A stretch of 6,885 nt of DNA from Bordetella parapertussis (GCA_945901665.1 CAMDLJ010000140.1:1-6885), one strand, 5' to 3'. Counted from the first letter of the stretch, positions 1 to 6,389 are shown. Numbers and translations: made by a program. Notes: generated from the letters alone by a model not told the origin.

Positions 1-981
1 CTGGCCACCATCAAAACCACGGTGGAAGCCAATGGCGGCAAGCTGCGTTATGCGACTGCGGTTTACACGGCGTATCGCGATGCGGCCTTGGCCACCAAAC
101 TGGTCAGCGATTCCATCTCTGACGGCACTCCGGGGCAAAACCTGGTGCCTTATGTGTACTTCACCAACGAACAAGACAGCAGTGGCGTTTATCACCCCTT
201 CATGGTGGTGGTGAGCTACGGCAATCAGGCCTCGCCCAACGGCTTGGTGGATGTGCCGCATCCACCGGCTTTGGGTTCGGGCTCATACCCCGACTCCAAA
301 GTCACGCGGTTCTCTAACCTGGAAAACTACGTGCAAATGATCCCCATGCGCGACTACGGGCAGGTCAGTGCGGTGACTGACAATGCCTCGGTCATCACCA
401 AAAACCTGTGGACGGGCTCTTCGGTGGCCGCCAACGTGTATACCTATGCCGACGAGGCCGACAACGGCATTTTGATCGACGGTTCGGTCATGTTTCCAGC
501 CTACAACAATACCTTGGTGCCCTCGCATTTGGCCGGTGAATTGTCGGCCAGTGGCTGCCACGTGGGGCAAGGCGGTGGTGGCCCCCATTGCCACAGCGAC
601 GGCTATCAATCGGGCTTTGGCCTGGCGCTGTACAACGACAGTGATTATTTGAACAAGACCCATCCGCCTTTGATTGGTTTTGGCTACGACGGCATTGCCT
701 TGTTTGGCAAATACCGAGGTTCTACCGATGCCGCCATGTTGGGATACACCACCAGCTTGGATGAGTTTGGGGCCCACAACCACGACAGTATGGGCTACCA
801 CTACCATGCCCACACGGTGAGCGACCACACGCCGGTCGGCCAAACGGCGGGATCAACGTATCCAACCACCATGTATGTGTTGATGAAAGGTGCCTACATT
901 GGCAAGGTCACCACGATCCCCTACTTCCGGGCCAAATCCGCATTCAATACCAACAAATACCTGGGCGGCACGGTTCAGTAA
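1..981 (+). CDS. YHYH-domain protein, 5' end outside the window
   Basis: The frame is open from base 1 to a TAA at 979-981, giving 326 visible residues; the true start and any signal peptide lie upstream. The C-terminal half matches the YHYH family: a CHVGQGGGGPHCHSDG stretch at about residues 186-201, a DGIALFG segment (about 230-236, matching the family's DGxxIYG), then LDEFGAHNHDSMG leading into the name motif YHYH at residues 266-269 (bases 796-807). The His/Cys clusters suggest metal binding, but no activity is established for the family that I can cite. The N-terminal half (residues 1-150) has no motif I recognise. An in-frame GTG at 22 is not a convincing start, since it has no Shine-Dalgarno site and coding continues before it. 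The protein is probably exported, inferred from its exported neighbours. The next gene starts 74 bases downstream on the same strand, so co-transcription is likely. Confidence 0.85.
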   Translation: MATIKTTVEANGGKLRYATAVYTAYRDAALATKLVSDSISDGTPGQNLVPYVYFTNEQDSSGVYHPFMVVVSYGNQASPNGLVDVPHPPALGSGSYPDSKVTRFSNLENYVQMIPMRDYGQVSAVTDNASVITKNLWTGSSVAANVYTYADEADNGILIDGSVMFPAYNNTLVPSHLAGELSASGCHVGQGGGGPHCHSDGYQSGFGLALYNDSDYLNKTHPPLIGFGYDGIALFGKYRGSTDAAMLGYTTSLDEFGAHNHDSMGYHYHAHTVSDHTPVGQTAGSTYPTTMYVLMKGAYIGKVTTIPYFRAKSAFNTNKYLGGTVQ

Positions 982-1007
982 ATCAGCCGCTGTGTGACCC
1001 ATCGCCT

Positions 1008-1039
1008 CCACCCCAACGCTTGGCCCATGGCTTGGGTGG
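1008..1039 (+). other. Intercistronic hairpin between the YHYH gene and the next gene
   Basis: CCACCC (1008-1013) pairs with GGGTGG (1034-1039), and AA (1015-1016) with TT (1032-1033), leaving one bulged C at 1014 and a 15-base loop that holds a short GCC/GGC sub-stem. There is no T-run after it, so it is not a standard terminator. It ends six bases before the Shine-Dalgarno sequence of the next gene. It could stabilise the upstream mRNA end or tune expression of the downstream genes. The pairing is seen directly; the role is inferred. Confidence 0.35.
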
Positions 1040-1055
1040 GCAGCCTGAGGCCTTA

Positions 1056-1631
1056 ATGACATTCACGATCAGGGCATTAAAAGCCTGGCTGTTTGCTGGA
1101 TTGATGGCGGGTCCGTTATGTGTGCTTGCCGGCGATGTTCATTACAACCAAATGGGCATCAAGCGCGAGGCTGGGAATCAATTTGTTTTTTCGCTGAGTT
1201 TGAACCTGACCCATGTCTTGCACCAGGTGTTGGCACCCCAGACACCCCTGGTGGAATTTTTAAAGATCTATTCAGACGCTCCCGACAAAGAACTGCAAAC
1301 CGCCATGAACAAGGCAGCCACCCAGTTGGGCGACAAGTCCTTCATGCTGCTGCCCTCCGGCTCCAAGGTGTGGATTCGCCAATGGCAATTGCCGCCCCTT
1401 GCAGCCATGCGCGAAGCCTTGAAGGCCCATGCCTTTTTGATGGAAATGCCATCCGCCACCCCAGTTCATGTGCCACCCATGTGGGTGCAGGCGCATGGGC
1501 AAAGCAAAGCCTCGGTGGGCCGCGCGCAATTGCAAGTGCACAAAGCACTGCACCCCGTGTGGGTGATCCAGCCACAAGATCAGTTTTGGCTCACCGACCA
1601 AATCCCGATGGCCATTGTGAGTTTTGAATGA
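1056..1631 (+). CDS. Exported protein of unknown function, 191 residues
   Basis: I do not recognise this family. The ATG at 1056 is chosen because TGAGG (1046-1050) sits five bases before it and because the product then begins with a normal signal peptide: Arg/Lys at residues 6 and 9, a hydrophobic core WLFAGLMAGPLCVL, and a likely cleavage after VLA (residue 25). A TTG at 1020 in the same frame would add 12 residues ahead of the signal peptide and is rejected. The mature part has no further membrane segment, so the protein should be periplasmic or secreted. It has eight His (29, 53, 56, 125, 138, 147, 162, 166) and several Met, and ends in a hydrophobic strand-like stretch (FWLTDQIPMAIVSF). 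The stop codon overlaps the next start (ATGA, 1628-1631), implying translational coupling and a shared role with the HupE-like permease. A metal-related or accessory role is only inference from neighbours. Confidence 0.8.
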   Translation: MTFTIRALKAWLFAGLMAGPLCVLAGDVHYNQMGIKREAGNQFVFSLSLNLTHVLHQVLAPQTPLVEFLKIYSDAPDKELQTAMNKAATQLGDKSFMLLPSGSKVWIRQWQLPPLAAMREALKAHAFLMEMPSATPVHVPPMWVQAHGQSKASVGRAQLQVHKALHPVWVIQPQDQFWLTDQIPMAIVSFE

Positions 1632-2818
1632 ATGCAGAGTCCATGGTCCGCTGTGACGTGGGTGCACGGGCGCGGTGCAAGCGCCAGGCCATGTTGTGCG
1701 CCACGCTGCTGCTGGGCTTGATGCTATGGACCGCCCACGCCGGGGCGCATTTGATGCCCGCACAACAAGGCGCCTTGCATGTGCAAGGTGCCTCGGTGCT
1801 GGCCATGGTGGCCTTGCCTGTGTCAGCACTCACCCAGGTGGACGATGATGCCGATGGCCGCTTGTCTGAACTGGAGGTGCAACGGCACTTGGAGCGCATC
1901 AAAGACCAAGTCCAGGCCAGGTTTCGCTTGTTCAATGGCGATACACCTGGGCGATTGGACCAATTGCAAATCCTGGCCGAGGAAGATGAAAGAACGCCGC
2001 CCCAAGCAAGCCCTGCCGCTGCCCTGGCCCCCAGTGCCGGGGCCCCCTATTTTTTGATGTTGATGAAAGTGGGCTTTTCCAACGCACCCGATGCGCTTCG
2101 TTTGGAAACCAATTTGTTTGGCACCGCAGCGCGCGAGCGCCAACTCACGCTCAAGCTCACCCGTGGTGAAGACACCGAGGCCGTGGTGTTGACGCCGTTT
2201 CAAACAACGCACCATTTTTTTCGTTCACCGCTTCACGTCTTGCTCGACTACATCTTGTTGGGTATTGAGCATATTTTGTTGGGTTGGGACCATTTAACTT
2301 TTTTGGTCACGTTGCTGGTTGCCGCTACCGGCTGGCGCTACTGGTGGCGCGTGCTGACGGGGTTCACGCTGGCCCACAGCATCACCTTGACTGCCAGCTT
2401 GCTTGGGTTTTTACAAGTGCCCGCCGCCGTGGTGGAGCCCTTGATCGCAGCCAGCATTGTGTTGATGGCCGGGCTCAACTTGGTGCAGCGCACTGCGGTG
2501 CTGGGTCAGCGCTTGCTGATTGTTTTTGCGTGCGGCTTGTTGCACGGCATGGGGTTCGCCTCGGCCATTTCCGACCTGGGCTTGCACGGCACTTATCAAT
2601 GGACCAGCATTTTGGGATTTAACCTGGGCATAGAGTTGGGGCAATTGCTGTTTTTACTGGCGTTCTTGGCGCTGGCCAAAGGTCTGCGCGCCTCGGGTTG
2701 GACACCGGTGCTTGGGCAACGCACAGCTGGTTTGACTTTCGAGTGGTGGGTGTCGGCGCTGGCCTTGGCGGCGGGCATTTTTTGGTTGGCCGAGCGACTG
2801 TTTGATGCGTGGGGTTAA
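1628..2818 (+). CDS. HupE/UreJ-family membrane protein with an exported EF-hand domain
   Basis: The 396 residues fall into two parts. An N-terminal signal sequence (hydrophobic core about 21-37, ending AHAGA at 36-40) leads to an exported domain (about 41-195) with a textbook 12-residue EF-hand loop, DDDADGRLSELE, at 72-83: Asp at loop positions 1, 3 and 5, Gly at 6, Leu at 8, Ser at 9, Glu at 12. The C-terminal half (about 200-390) is a multi-span membrane domain with the segments GIEHILLGWDHLTFL (213-225), FTLAHSITL (246-254), LLHGMGFAS (304-312) and NLGIELGQL (332-340). His215, Asp221, His222, His250, His306 and Glu336 are likely ligands. These motifs fit the HupE/UreJ family, linked to nickel or cobalt uptake; the actual substrate here is not shown. 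There are no urease or hydrogenase genes in view, so a nickel role tied to those enzymes is unsupported. Met6 (base 1643) and Met22 are alternative starts; 1628 is chosen for its ATGA overlap with the upstream gene. Confidence 0.85.
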   Translation: MNAESMVRCDVGARARCKRQAMLCATLLLGLMLWTAHAGAHLMPAQQGALHVQGASVLAMVALPVSALTQVDDDADGRLSELEVQRHLERIKDQVQARFRLFNGDTPGRLDQLQILAEEDERTPPQASPAAALAPSAGAPYFLMLMKVGFSNAPDALRLETNLFGTAARERQLTLKLTRGEDTEAVVLTPFQTTHHFFRSPLHVLLDYILLGIEHILLGWDHLTFLVTLLVAATGWRYWWRVLTGFTLAHSITLTASLLGFLQVPAAVVEPLIAASIVLMAGLNLVQRTAVLGQRLLIVFACGLLHGMGFASAISDLGLHGTYQWTSILGFNLGIELGQLLFLLAFLALAKGLRASGWTPVLGQRTAGLTFEWWVSALALAAGIFWLAERLFDAWG

Positions 2819-3083
2819 GCACTCACGCATGTGACTCGGTTAAGGTCCAGGCCAGTGGAAGCACTTGTGCCAACCCTGAACTGCCCCGGCTTTTAAGGAA
2901 GCTATTTGGTTAAAGTAAAAACGACTGTCAACGCAGTTGCTTGACATCGGTTGGCGCAAGACCCATGCGAGTAAGGGGGGTGTCTTTTGCGCTGGGCACT
3001 GAGGTTAGATTGACTGCCGAACAGTTTTCAATACCAGACCAATGCGGACGCCTTCAGAAAAAATCAGCGTTCAAGCCATGCGG
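2819..3083. other. Intergenic region between convergent genes
   Basis: No coding frame is convincing here. The only structure noted is a possible hairpin in which GCGCAA (2954-2959) pairs with TTGCGC (2987-2992), followed after a two-base bulge by GAC (2960-2962) with GTC (2982-2984). It might act as a transcript-end structure for either convergent gene, but it lacks a clean T-run, so no terminator is claimed. Confidence 0.4.
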
Positions 3084-3521
3084 TCAAACACCATGACCTT
3101 TGATATAGGTTTCAAGAAACTTGATCTGGCTGCCTTGTAGTTCAATGATATTTTTGACCAAGTCACCCACAGAGACAACGCCAATCACTTGATTCTTCTC
3201 AAGAACGGGTAAATGCCTGATGTGCTTGTGAACCATGATCGCCATACACTCATCCAGCGAGTTTGCGAGTGAGACAGTCAGCGGATTGGGCGTCATGACC
3301 TTTGAAACCACCACTTGTGCGGGATTGTTATGCGGCAACAACACCTTGATGGCGCAATCACCCTGTGAAACGATGCCCATCAATGCACCGTCATCGATGA
3401 CCAAAACGGCCCTGACGCGGAAATCACGCATGATTTTCAGCACGTCTTCTATAGAGTCAGACGATCGTACCGAGAAAATGGTGTTGCTCTTTTGGTCAAT
3501 AATTTTTTTTACTGTTGTCAT
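3084..3521 (-). CDS. Stand-alone tandem CBS-domain protein
   Basis: The 145-residue product is two CBS domains and little else: CBS1 at about residues 8-62 (AVLVIDDGALMGIVSQGDCA) and CBS2 at about 73-128 (MTPNPLTVS, then IRHLPVLEKNQVIGVVSVGDLV), plus a short helical tail. CBS pairs (Bateman modules) bind adenine nucleotides such as AMP, ATP or SAM and usually regulate a partner; here none is fused or adjacent. The G-I-V-S-x-G-D and G-V-V-S-x-G-D segments are the usual nucleotide-site strands. No signal peptide or membrane span is seen, so it is cytoplasmic. The start at 3521 has a weak AGG nine bases upstream. GC is about 43% in sampled rows, below the 53-65% of the + strand operon. The length matches the common short CBS proteins of betaproteobacteria. 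Family call is firm; the ligand and target are unknown. Confidence 0.92.
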   Translation of the reverse strand: MTTVKKIIDQKSNTIFSVRSSDSIEDVLKIMRDFRVRAVLVIDDGALMGIVSQGDCAIKVLLPHNNPAQVVVSKVMTPNPLTVSLANSLDECMAIMVHKHIRHLPVLEKNQVIGVVSVGDLVKNIIELQGSQIKFLETYIKGHGV

Positions 3522-3543
3522 ATAAATTAACCTGAAAATTAAA

Positions 3544-3571
3544 ATTTTACAGTAGCTGCTGTTTGGGAAAA
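3544..3571 (-). promoter_or_regulatory. Possible promoter of the CBS gene
   Basis: Read on the minus strand, TAAAAT (3544-3549) is a fair -10 box 22 bases before the start codon, with a weak TTTTCC at the -35 position (3566-3571) after a 16-base spacer. An imperfect 14-base palindrome, ACAGTAGCTGCTGT (3549-3562, 12 of 14 positions symmetric), fills the spacer and could be an operator. The evidence is by eye only. Confidence 0.25.
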
Positions 3572-3698
3572 GCGTGTGACTTTTTAAAGGGCCGGATTGG
3601 GTATGAAATTGTCAAATTGAAACGCAAGCTTTGCTCTTGCGGCTTGCATCAAACGGCCCAGCCGCCACCGATTGGGGAAATCCGCCCAATAAAACCAA

Positions 3699-3959
3699 AT
3701 GCGCAAATACGATTCGCCATTCAGCATCGTCGATGTCACTGGCAAGGGTACTGGGCGCTGGAAGGGCCAAATGCAGCAAAGGGACATCCACTGGACCAAC
3801 CGCTTGAACAATGTGCTGCGGTGGTTGCGGGTCATGATCCAGCAAGCGTTCGCGCGCAATCACATGGGCAGCCAATTTCTGAAATGTTTCGACAGCGCTG
3901 GCCCCATGAATTCTCGAGATTGGGTGAGCAGCACCCTTTCCCCCTTCAAGCCGCATTGA
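3699..3959 (+). CDS. Doubtful small gene or gene relic, 86 codons
   Basis: I recognise no family. The frame runs from ATG 3699 to TGA 3957-3959 with an in-frame stop (3690-3692) just upstream. A hand count over 3721-3960 gives GC of about 74% at this frame's third codon position against about 49% at the first and 45% at the second, a bias typical of coding DNA and absent at 3601-3660. The product is basic and Trp/Arg/Gln-rich (for example GRWKGQMQQRDIHW), with no signal peptide or membrane span. No good Shine-Dalgarno site precedes the start. The same third-position bias would also fit the minus-strand frame at 3584-3859, so the true strand is not settled. It may be a small gene, part of a decayed larger gene, or chance. 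Confidence 0.25.
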   Translation: MRKYDSPFSIVDVTGKGTGRWKGQMQQRDIHWTNRLNNVLRWLRVMIQQAFARNHMGSQFLKCFDSAGPMNSRDWVSSTLSPFKPH

Positions 3960-4047
3960 AACCATGTCGCTCATCCTTGAAATCCAATGAAAAATGGCTT
4001 ATTGGTAAACACCATCCGTGATGCATGGCGTATGCTTGATTCAATGT

Positions 4048-5148
4048 TTAAGCGCTAGAACCTTTGTGGTTCATCCAATCTGAAACCAACTGCTTTGATT
4101 GAACGACTTGCTCTGGTTTGAGTCTTTTCAACAAAATATCTCTGTTGGAAATGCTGTCAGAGTCCCCTTTTCGGGCAGCCAAAGAAAACCACATGTGCGC
4201 CTGTACGATGTCCACATCACAACCCTTGCCGGATGTCAGACACACACCCAAATTAAATTGGGCTTCGATGTCGCCCTGGTTGGCTGCTTTTTCGTACCAG
4301 TAAAAAGCTTTTCGCAGATTGACGGGACAACCGCGACCCTGCTCCATCATCATCGCCAAATTAAATTGAGATTCTGGGCTGCCATTGGTCGCCGCTTTGG
4401 TGTACCAACGTATCGCCTCAGTCTCGTTCACGGCAACGCCTTCCCCGTTTTCGTAGATGTAGCCAAGCTGGTAACAAGCATCTAAATCACCTTGCAAAGC
4501 TTGGAGCATCAGACCTTTCATCTCCTTTGTGACTTCCGGCGCAGCTGCCGAGGCTTGAGGTGGGTTTGTGGGCGCGCGTGGATCTGCTGGTTTTGGTGTC
4601 TCGTACTTGATGGGCGACTTATCAATGCTGATGTCAAACACGTCAACGGGATCTTCAATATTTTTGAGTGATTGGGGCCCACGGGCGTAAAAAGCAACGC
4701 TATCAAATCTTTTACGAACTTCTGTGTGGACACTGTTGGATATGCAAATACCGCCAGGTATGCCGATGGATTCCAATCGAGCGGCAATGTTGATTCCCTC
4801 GCCCATCAAGTCATTGCCCTGAACGATGACGTCACCCAAATGGATACCCACTCTAAAGTGCGCTTGATTTTCAACTCGATGGATTGAATTTCTTTGTTTC
4901 AAAAGTTTTTGAAATTCAATGGCTGCCGTGACTGCATCAACCGGGCTGCTAAATTCAGCAATCACAGAATCGCCTGCTGTATTAAAGATGCGCCCGTAAT
5001 GTGAGGCGATGGCCTTATCCATGTGGGCTCTGGATTCCTTTAACTTTTTGAGCGTTCCTGCTTCATCTTCACCCATGGCTTTGCTGAAACCGACCATATC
5101 GGAAGCAAGAATCACGGCCATTTTTCTTCTGGGCTTATCGTCGGACAT
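4048..5148 (-). CDS. Class III adenylate/guanylate cyclase domain fused to three Sel1 repeats
   Basis: This 366-residue protein would form a cyclic nucleotide from ATP or GTP. The cyclase domain spans about residues 8-175. The metal-binding Asp17 (ASDMVGFS) and Asp60 (AGDSVIAEF) are present, as are the transition-state Asn120 and Arg124 (GEGINIAARLE). Asp113 fits the purine-contacting Asp of adenylate cyclases, but the usual partner Lys appears replaced by Asn56. A Pro/Ala-rich linker (about 178-205) leads to three Sel1 repeats with an exact 36-residue period (starting at Gly220, Gly256 and Gly292), which normally bind proteins. No membrane segment or signal peptide is seen, so it is cytosolic. 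The start at 5148 is supported by GGAG eight bases upstream. The GC content is intermediate to low in sampled rows. The overall style resembles the cyclase-plus-repeat proteins common in rhizobia. The gene appears to be transcribed alone. Confidence 0.93.
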   Translation of the reverse strand: MSDDKPRRKMAVILASDMVGFSKAMGEDEAGTLKKLKESRAHMDKAIASHYGRIFNTAGDSVIAEFSSPVDAVTAAIEFQKLLKQRNSIHRVENQAHFRVGIHLGDVIVQGNDLMGEGINIAARLESIGIPGGICISNSVHTEVRKRFDSVAFYARGPQSLKNIEDPVDVFDISIDKSPIKYETPKPADPRAPTNPPQASAAAPEVTKEMKGLMLQALQGDLDACYQLGYIYENGEGVAVNETEAIRWYTKAATNGSPESQFNLAMMMEQGRGCPVNLRKAFYWYEKAANQGDIEAQFNLGVCLTSGKGCDVDIVQAHMWFSLAARKGDSDSISNRDILLKRLKPEQVVQSKQLVSDWMNHKGSSA

Positions 5149-5159
5149 TCGCTGTTCTC

Positions 5160-5178
5160 CATGGGTCTATTGACCATG
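5160..5178 (-). promoter_or_regulatory. Small hairpin touching the Shine-Dalgarno site of the cyclase gene
   Basis: In the mRNA, CATGG (5178-5174) pairs with CCATG (5164-5160), with two more pairs (TC/GA) inside, one bulged base and a four-base loop. The stem's last base is the first G of the GGAGAA ribosome binding sequence (5155-5160). It might modulate translation, but a stem this short could also be chance. Confidence 0.25.
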
Positions 5179-5253
5179 AAAGGGGATATAAAAAATCATT
5201 TTAGACTGTGGTTCACCAAGCAATATGAAAATAATGAAAATGGTCGGCCAATG

Positions 5254-5281
5254 AAAAAGCCCTGAACTTTGCATTCAGGGC
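5254..5281 (-). terminator. Intrinsic terminator downstream of the Bug-family gene
   Basis: A perfect eight-base stem, GCCCTGAA (5259-5266) with TTCAGGGC (5274-5281), encloses a seven-base loop. On the minus strand it is followed directly by TTTTT (5258-5254), giving the standard hairpin-plus-U-tract. It lies 117 bases past the stop codon of the solute-binding protein gene and 106 bases before the cyclase start, so it should insulate the cyclase from upstream transcription. Confidence 0.85.
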
Positions 5282-5397
5282 CTGAACAGTCGAGATTGTG
5301 GCACCAGCGTGGTGCACGAGGCTGATCCTATTTCTGGCAGAGCTGGGAGACGATTGGAAAACTTTGTGATGAGAAGATCATAGTTTTCTGGGATCGA
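5282..5397 (-). other. 3' untranslated stretch with two small inverted repeats
   Basis: Between the Bug stop codon and its terminator, two further inverted repeats can be drawn: GCACCA/TGGTGC around a three-base loop (5301-5315), and AAAACT/AGTTTT with an inner TGAT/ATCA pair (5358-5387). They may protect or process the transcript end. The pairing is visible; the function is not known. Confidence 0.35.
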
Positions 5398-6366
5398 TCA
5401 GTTGGGCTTGATGTTGTTGTCTTCAGCCACTTTTTTCCACATTTGAATTTCGGAAGAAATCAACTTGGCAAACTCCTCTGGTTTGCTGGTCAGTGTGACG
5501 ACCGACTTGCTGGTCAGTGATTTCTGTACTTCTGGCAGGGCCATGACACGCACAACTTCTTCATTCAAGCGCTTGATGATGGGCGCTGGTGTCCCTGCAG
5601 GGGCCAGCAGTCCGTACCAAAGAGAAGCTTTCATGTCCACCCCCAACTCCTGAAGGGTGGGAACGGTGGGGTGGTCCTTTAAGCGTTCGCTGGCAGTCAC
5701 CGCCAAGGCTTTGACACGCCCGCTTTGCAAGAAGGTGGTTGCCGGCCCCACATCTGCCATCACCATGGTGACGTCCCCAGCGATCACAGCAGAAATGCCT
5801 TCAGTTGTGCTCTTATAGGGAATATAAGTGAAGCGCGCACCTGTCTTACCTTTGAATAATTCGTTGATCAGTTGGAACGAAGAAGATGGAGCGGCATAGT
5901 TGGAGAGGTTGGGGTTTAGCTTGGATGCAGCCACCAGCTCAGCGACGTTTTTGGCTGGGTTGTTGGTATTGACCAAGATCATCAAGGGTGAATCGCCAAA
6001 CAAAGCAATCGGTGCGAAATCGTTGGGTCCGTAAGGCAGTTTGGCGTTGAGCACATGGTTGAAAACAATGGGTCCTGGTGCGCCCATGAGCAATGTGTAG
6101 CCATCCGGTTTGGCCTTCGCAACGTAAGAAGCGCCAATGATGGATGCCACACCAGGTTTGTTTTCCACCACGACGGATTGACCCAAACCAGCTGGCATTT
6201 TTTCAGCCAATATTCTGGCCATCTGGTCAACCCCGCCGCCAGCTGAGTAGCCCACCACAATAGTGATCGGCTTGACGGGGTAATCTTGGGCATGGGCGTT
6301 GAGTGCAGCCAAGCTGAAACACCCCGAGACAAACAAGCTGGCAAAACAACGCAGGTATGTTTTCAT
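5398..6366 (-). CDS. Bug/TctC-family periplasmic solute-binding protein
   Basis: The 322-residue product is a normal length for the family, whose members bind carboxylates or related small molecules in the periplasm, classically for tripartite tricarboxylate transporters. ATG 6366 is chosen because AGGAG sits six bases upstream and a signal peptide follows (MKTYLRCFASLFVSG, core to about 23, cleavage after AHA at residue 26). An in-frame start at 6435 would add 23 residues before the signal and is rejected. Family landmarks are YPVKPITIVVGYSAGGG (29-45) continuing to DQMAR, VVVENKPG (65-72) and AKPDGYTLL (85-93), then later KALAVTASERL and PTVPTLQELGV. No TctA or TctB membrane partner is in view, which is common for these orphan binding proteins. 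The ligand cannot be predicted. A palindrome just upstream suggests repressor control, and an intrinsic terminator ends the transcript. The HD-domain gene is upstream on the same strand, 147 bases away. Confidence 0.94.
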   Translation of the reverse strand: MKTYLRCFASLFVSGCFSLAALNAHAQDYPVKPITIVVGYSAGGGVDQMARILAEKMPAGLGQSVVVENKPGVASIIGASYVAKAKPDGYTLLMGAPGPIVFNHVLNAKLPYGPNDFAPIALFGDSPLMILVNTNNPAKNVAELVAASKLNPNLSNYAAPSSSFQLINELFKGKTGARFTYIPYKSTTEGISAVIAGDVTMVMADVGPATTFLQSGRVKALAVTASERLKDHPTVPTLQELGVDMKASLWYGLLAPAGTPAPIIKRLNEEVVRVMALPEVQKSLTSKSVVTLTSKPEEFAKLISSEIQMWKKVAEDNNIKPN

Positions 6367-6389
6367 CAAAGTCTCCTGATTAAAGTGTA

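Larger units (their letters stand above)
3522..4047. other. 526-base gap, mostly without recognisable genes
   Basis: No protein family is recognised in any frame. Bases 3522-3600 are AT-rich and probably carry the CBS promoter. Bases 3699-3959 hold a reading frame with coding-like composition, listed separately. At 3990-4016 a short stem (ATGG/CCAT, minus strand) ends in five T residues and could be a weak terminator for the cyclase gene, ending about 30 bases beyond its stop codon. No tRNA, insertion sequence or repeat array is seen. Confidence 0.5.

Noticed and set aside
283..843. 186-codon minus-strand frame opposite the YHYH gene
   Set aside because: It is antisense to a clearly conserved coding region, and its Val/His-rich product looks like a shadow translation.
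22..981. GTG at 22 as the start of the YHYH gene
   Set aside because: The frame is open to base 1, no ribosome binding site precedes the GTG, and no signal peptide follows it.
1020..1055. TTG at 1020 as start of the 191-residue protein
   Set aside because: It would place 12 residues before a normal signal peptide, whereas ATG 1056 has a well-spaced TGAGG.
1272..1829. 185-codon minus-strand frame opposite the unknown and HupE-like genes
   Set aside because: It crosses the ATGA junction of two coupled genes, and its composition is that of a reverse-complement shadow.
3610..3615. Perfect minus-strand TTGACA as a -35 box for the CBS gene
   Set aside because: No acceptable -10 box lies 16-18 bases downstream of it.
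3612..3974. 120-codon minus-strand frame in the gap
   Set aside because: Its third-position GC is about 49%, well below the biased phase, and no family is recognisable.
3563..4021. 152-codon plus-strand frame in the gap
   Set aside because: Its third codon position is the least GC-rich phase (about 45%), it starts at TTG without a ribosome binding site, and its product has no recognisable features.
5225..5257. Three copies of ATGAAAA as a repeat or binding-site array
   Set aside because: They are short, irregularly spaced and AT-rich, and the last is part of the terminator's T-run.
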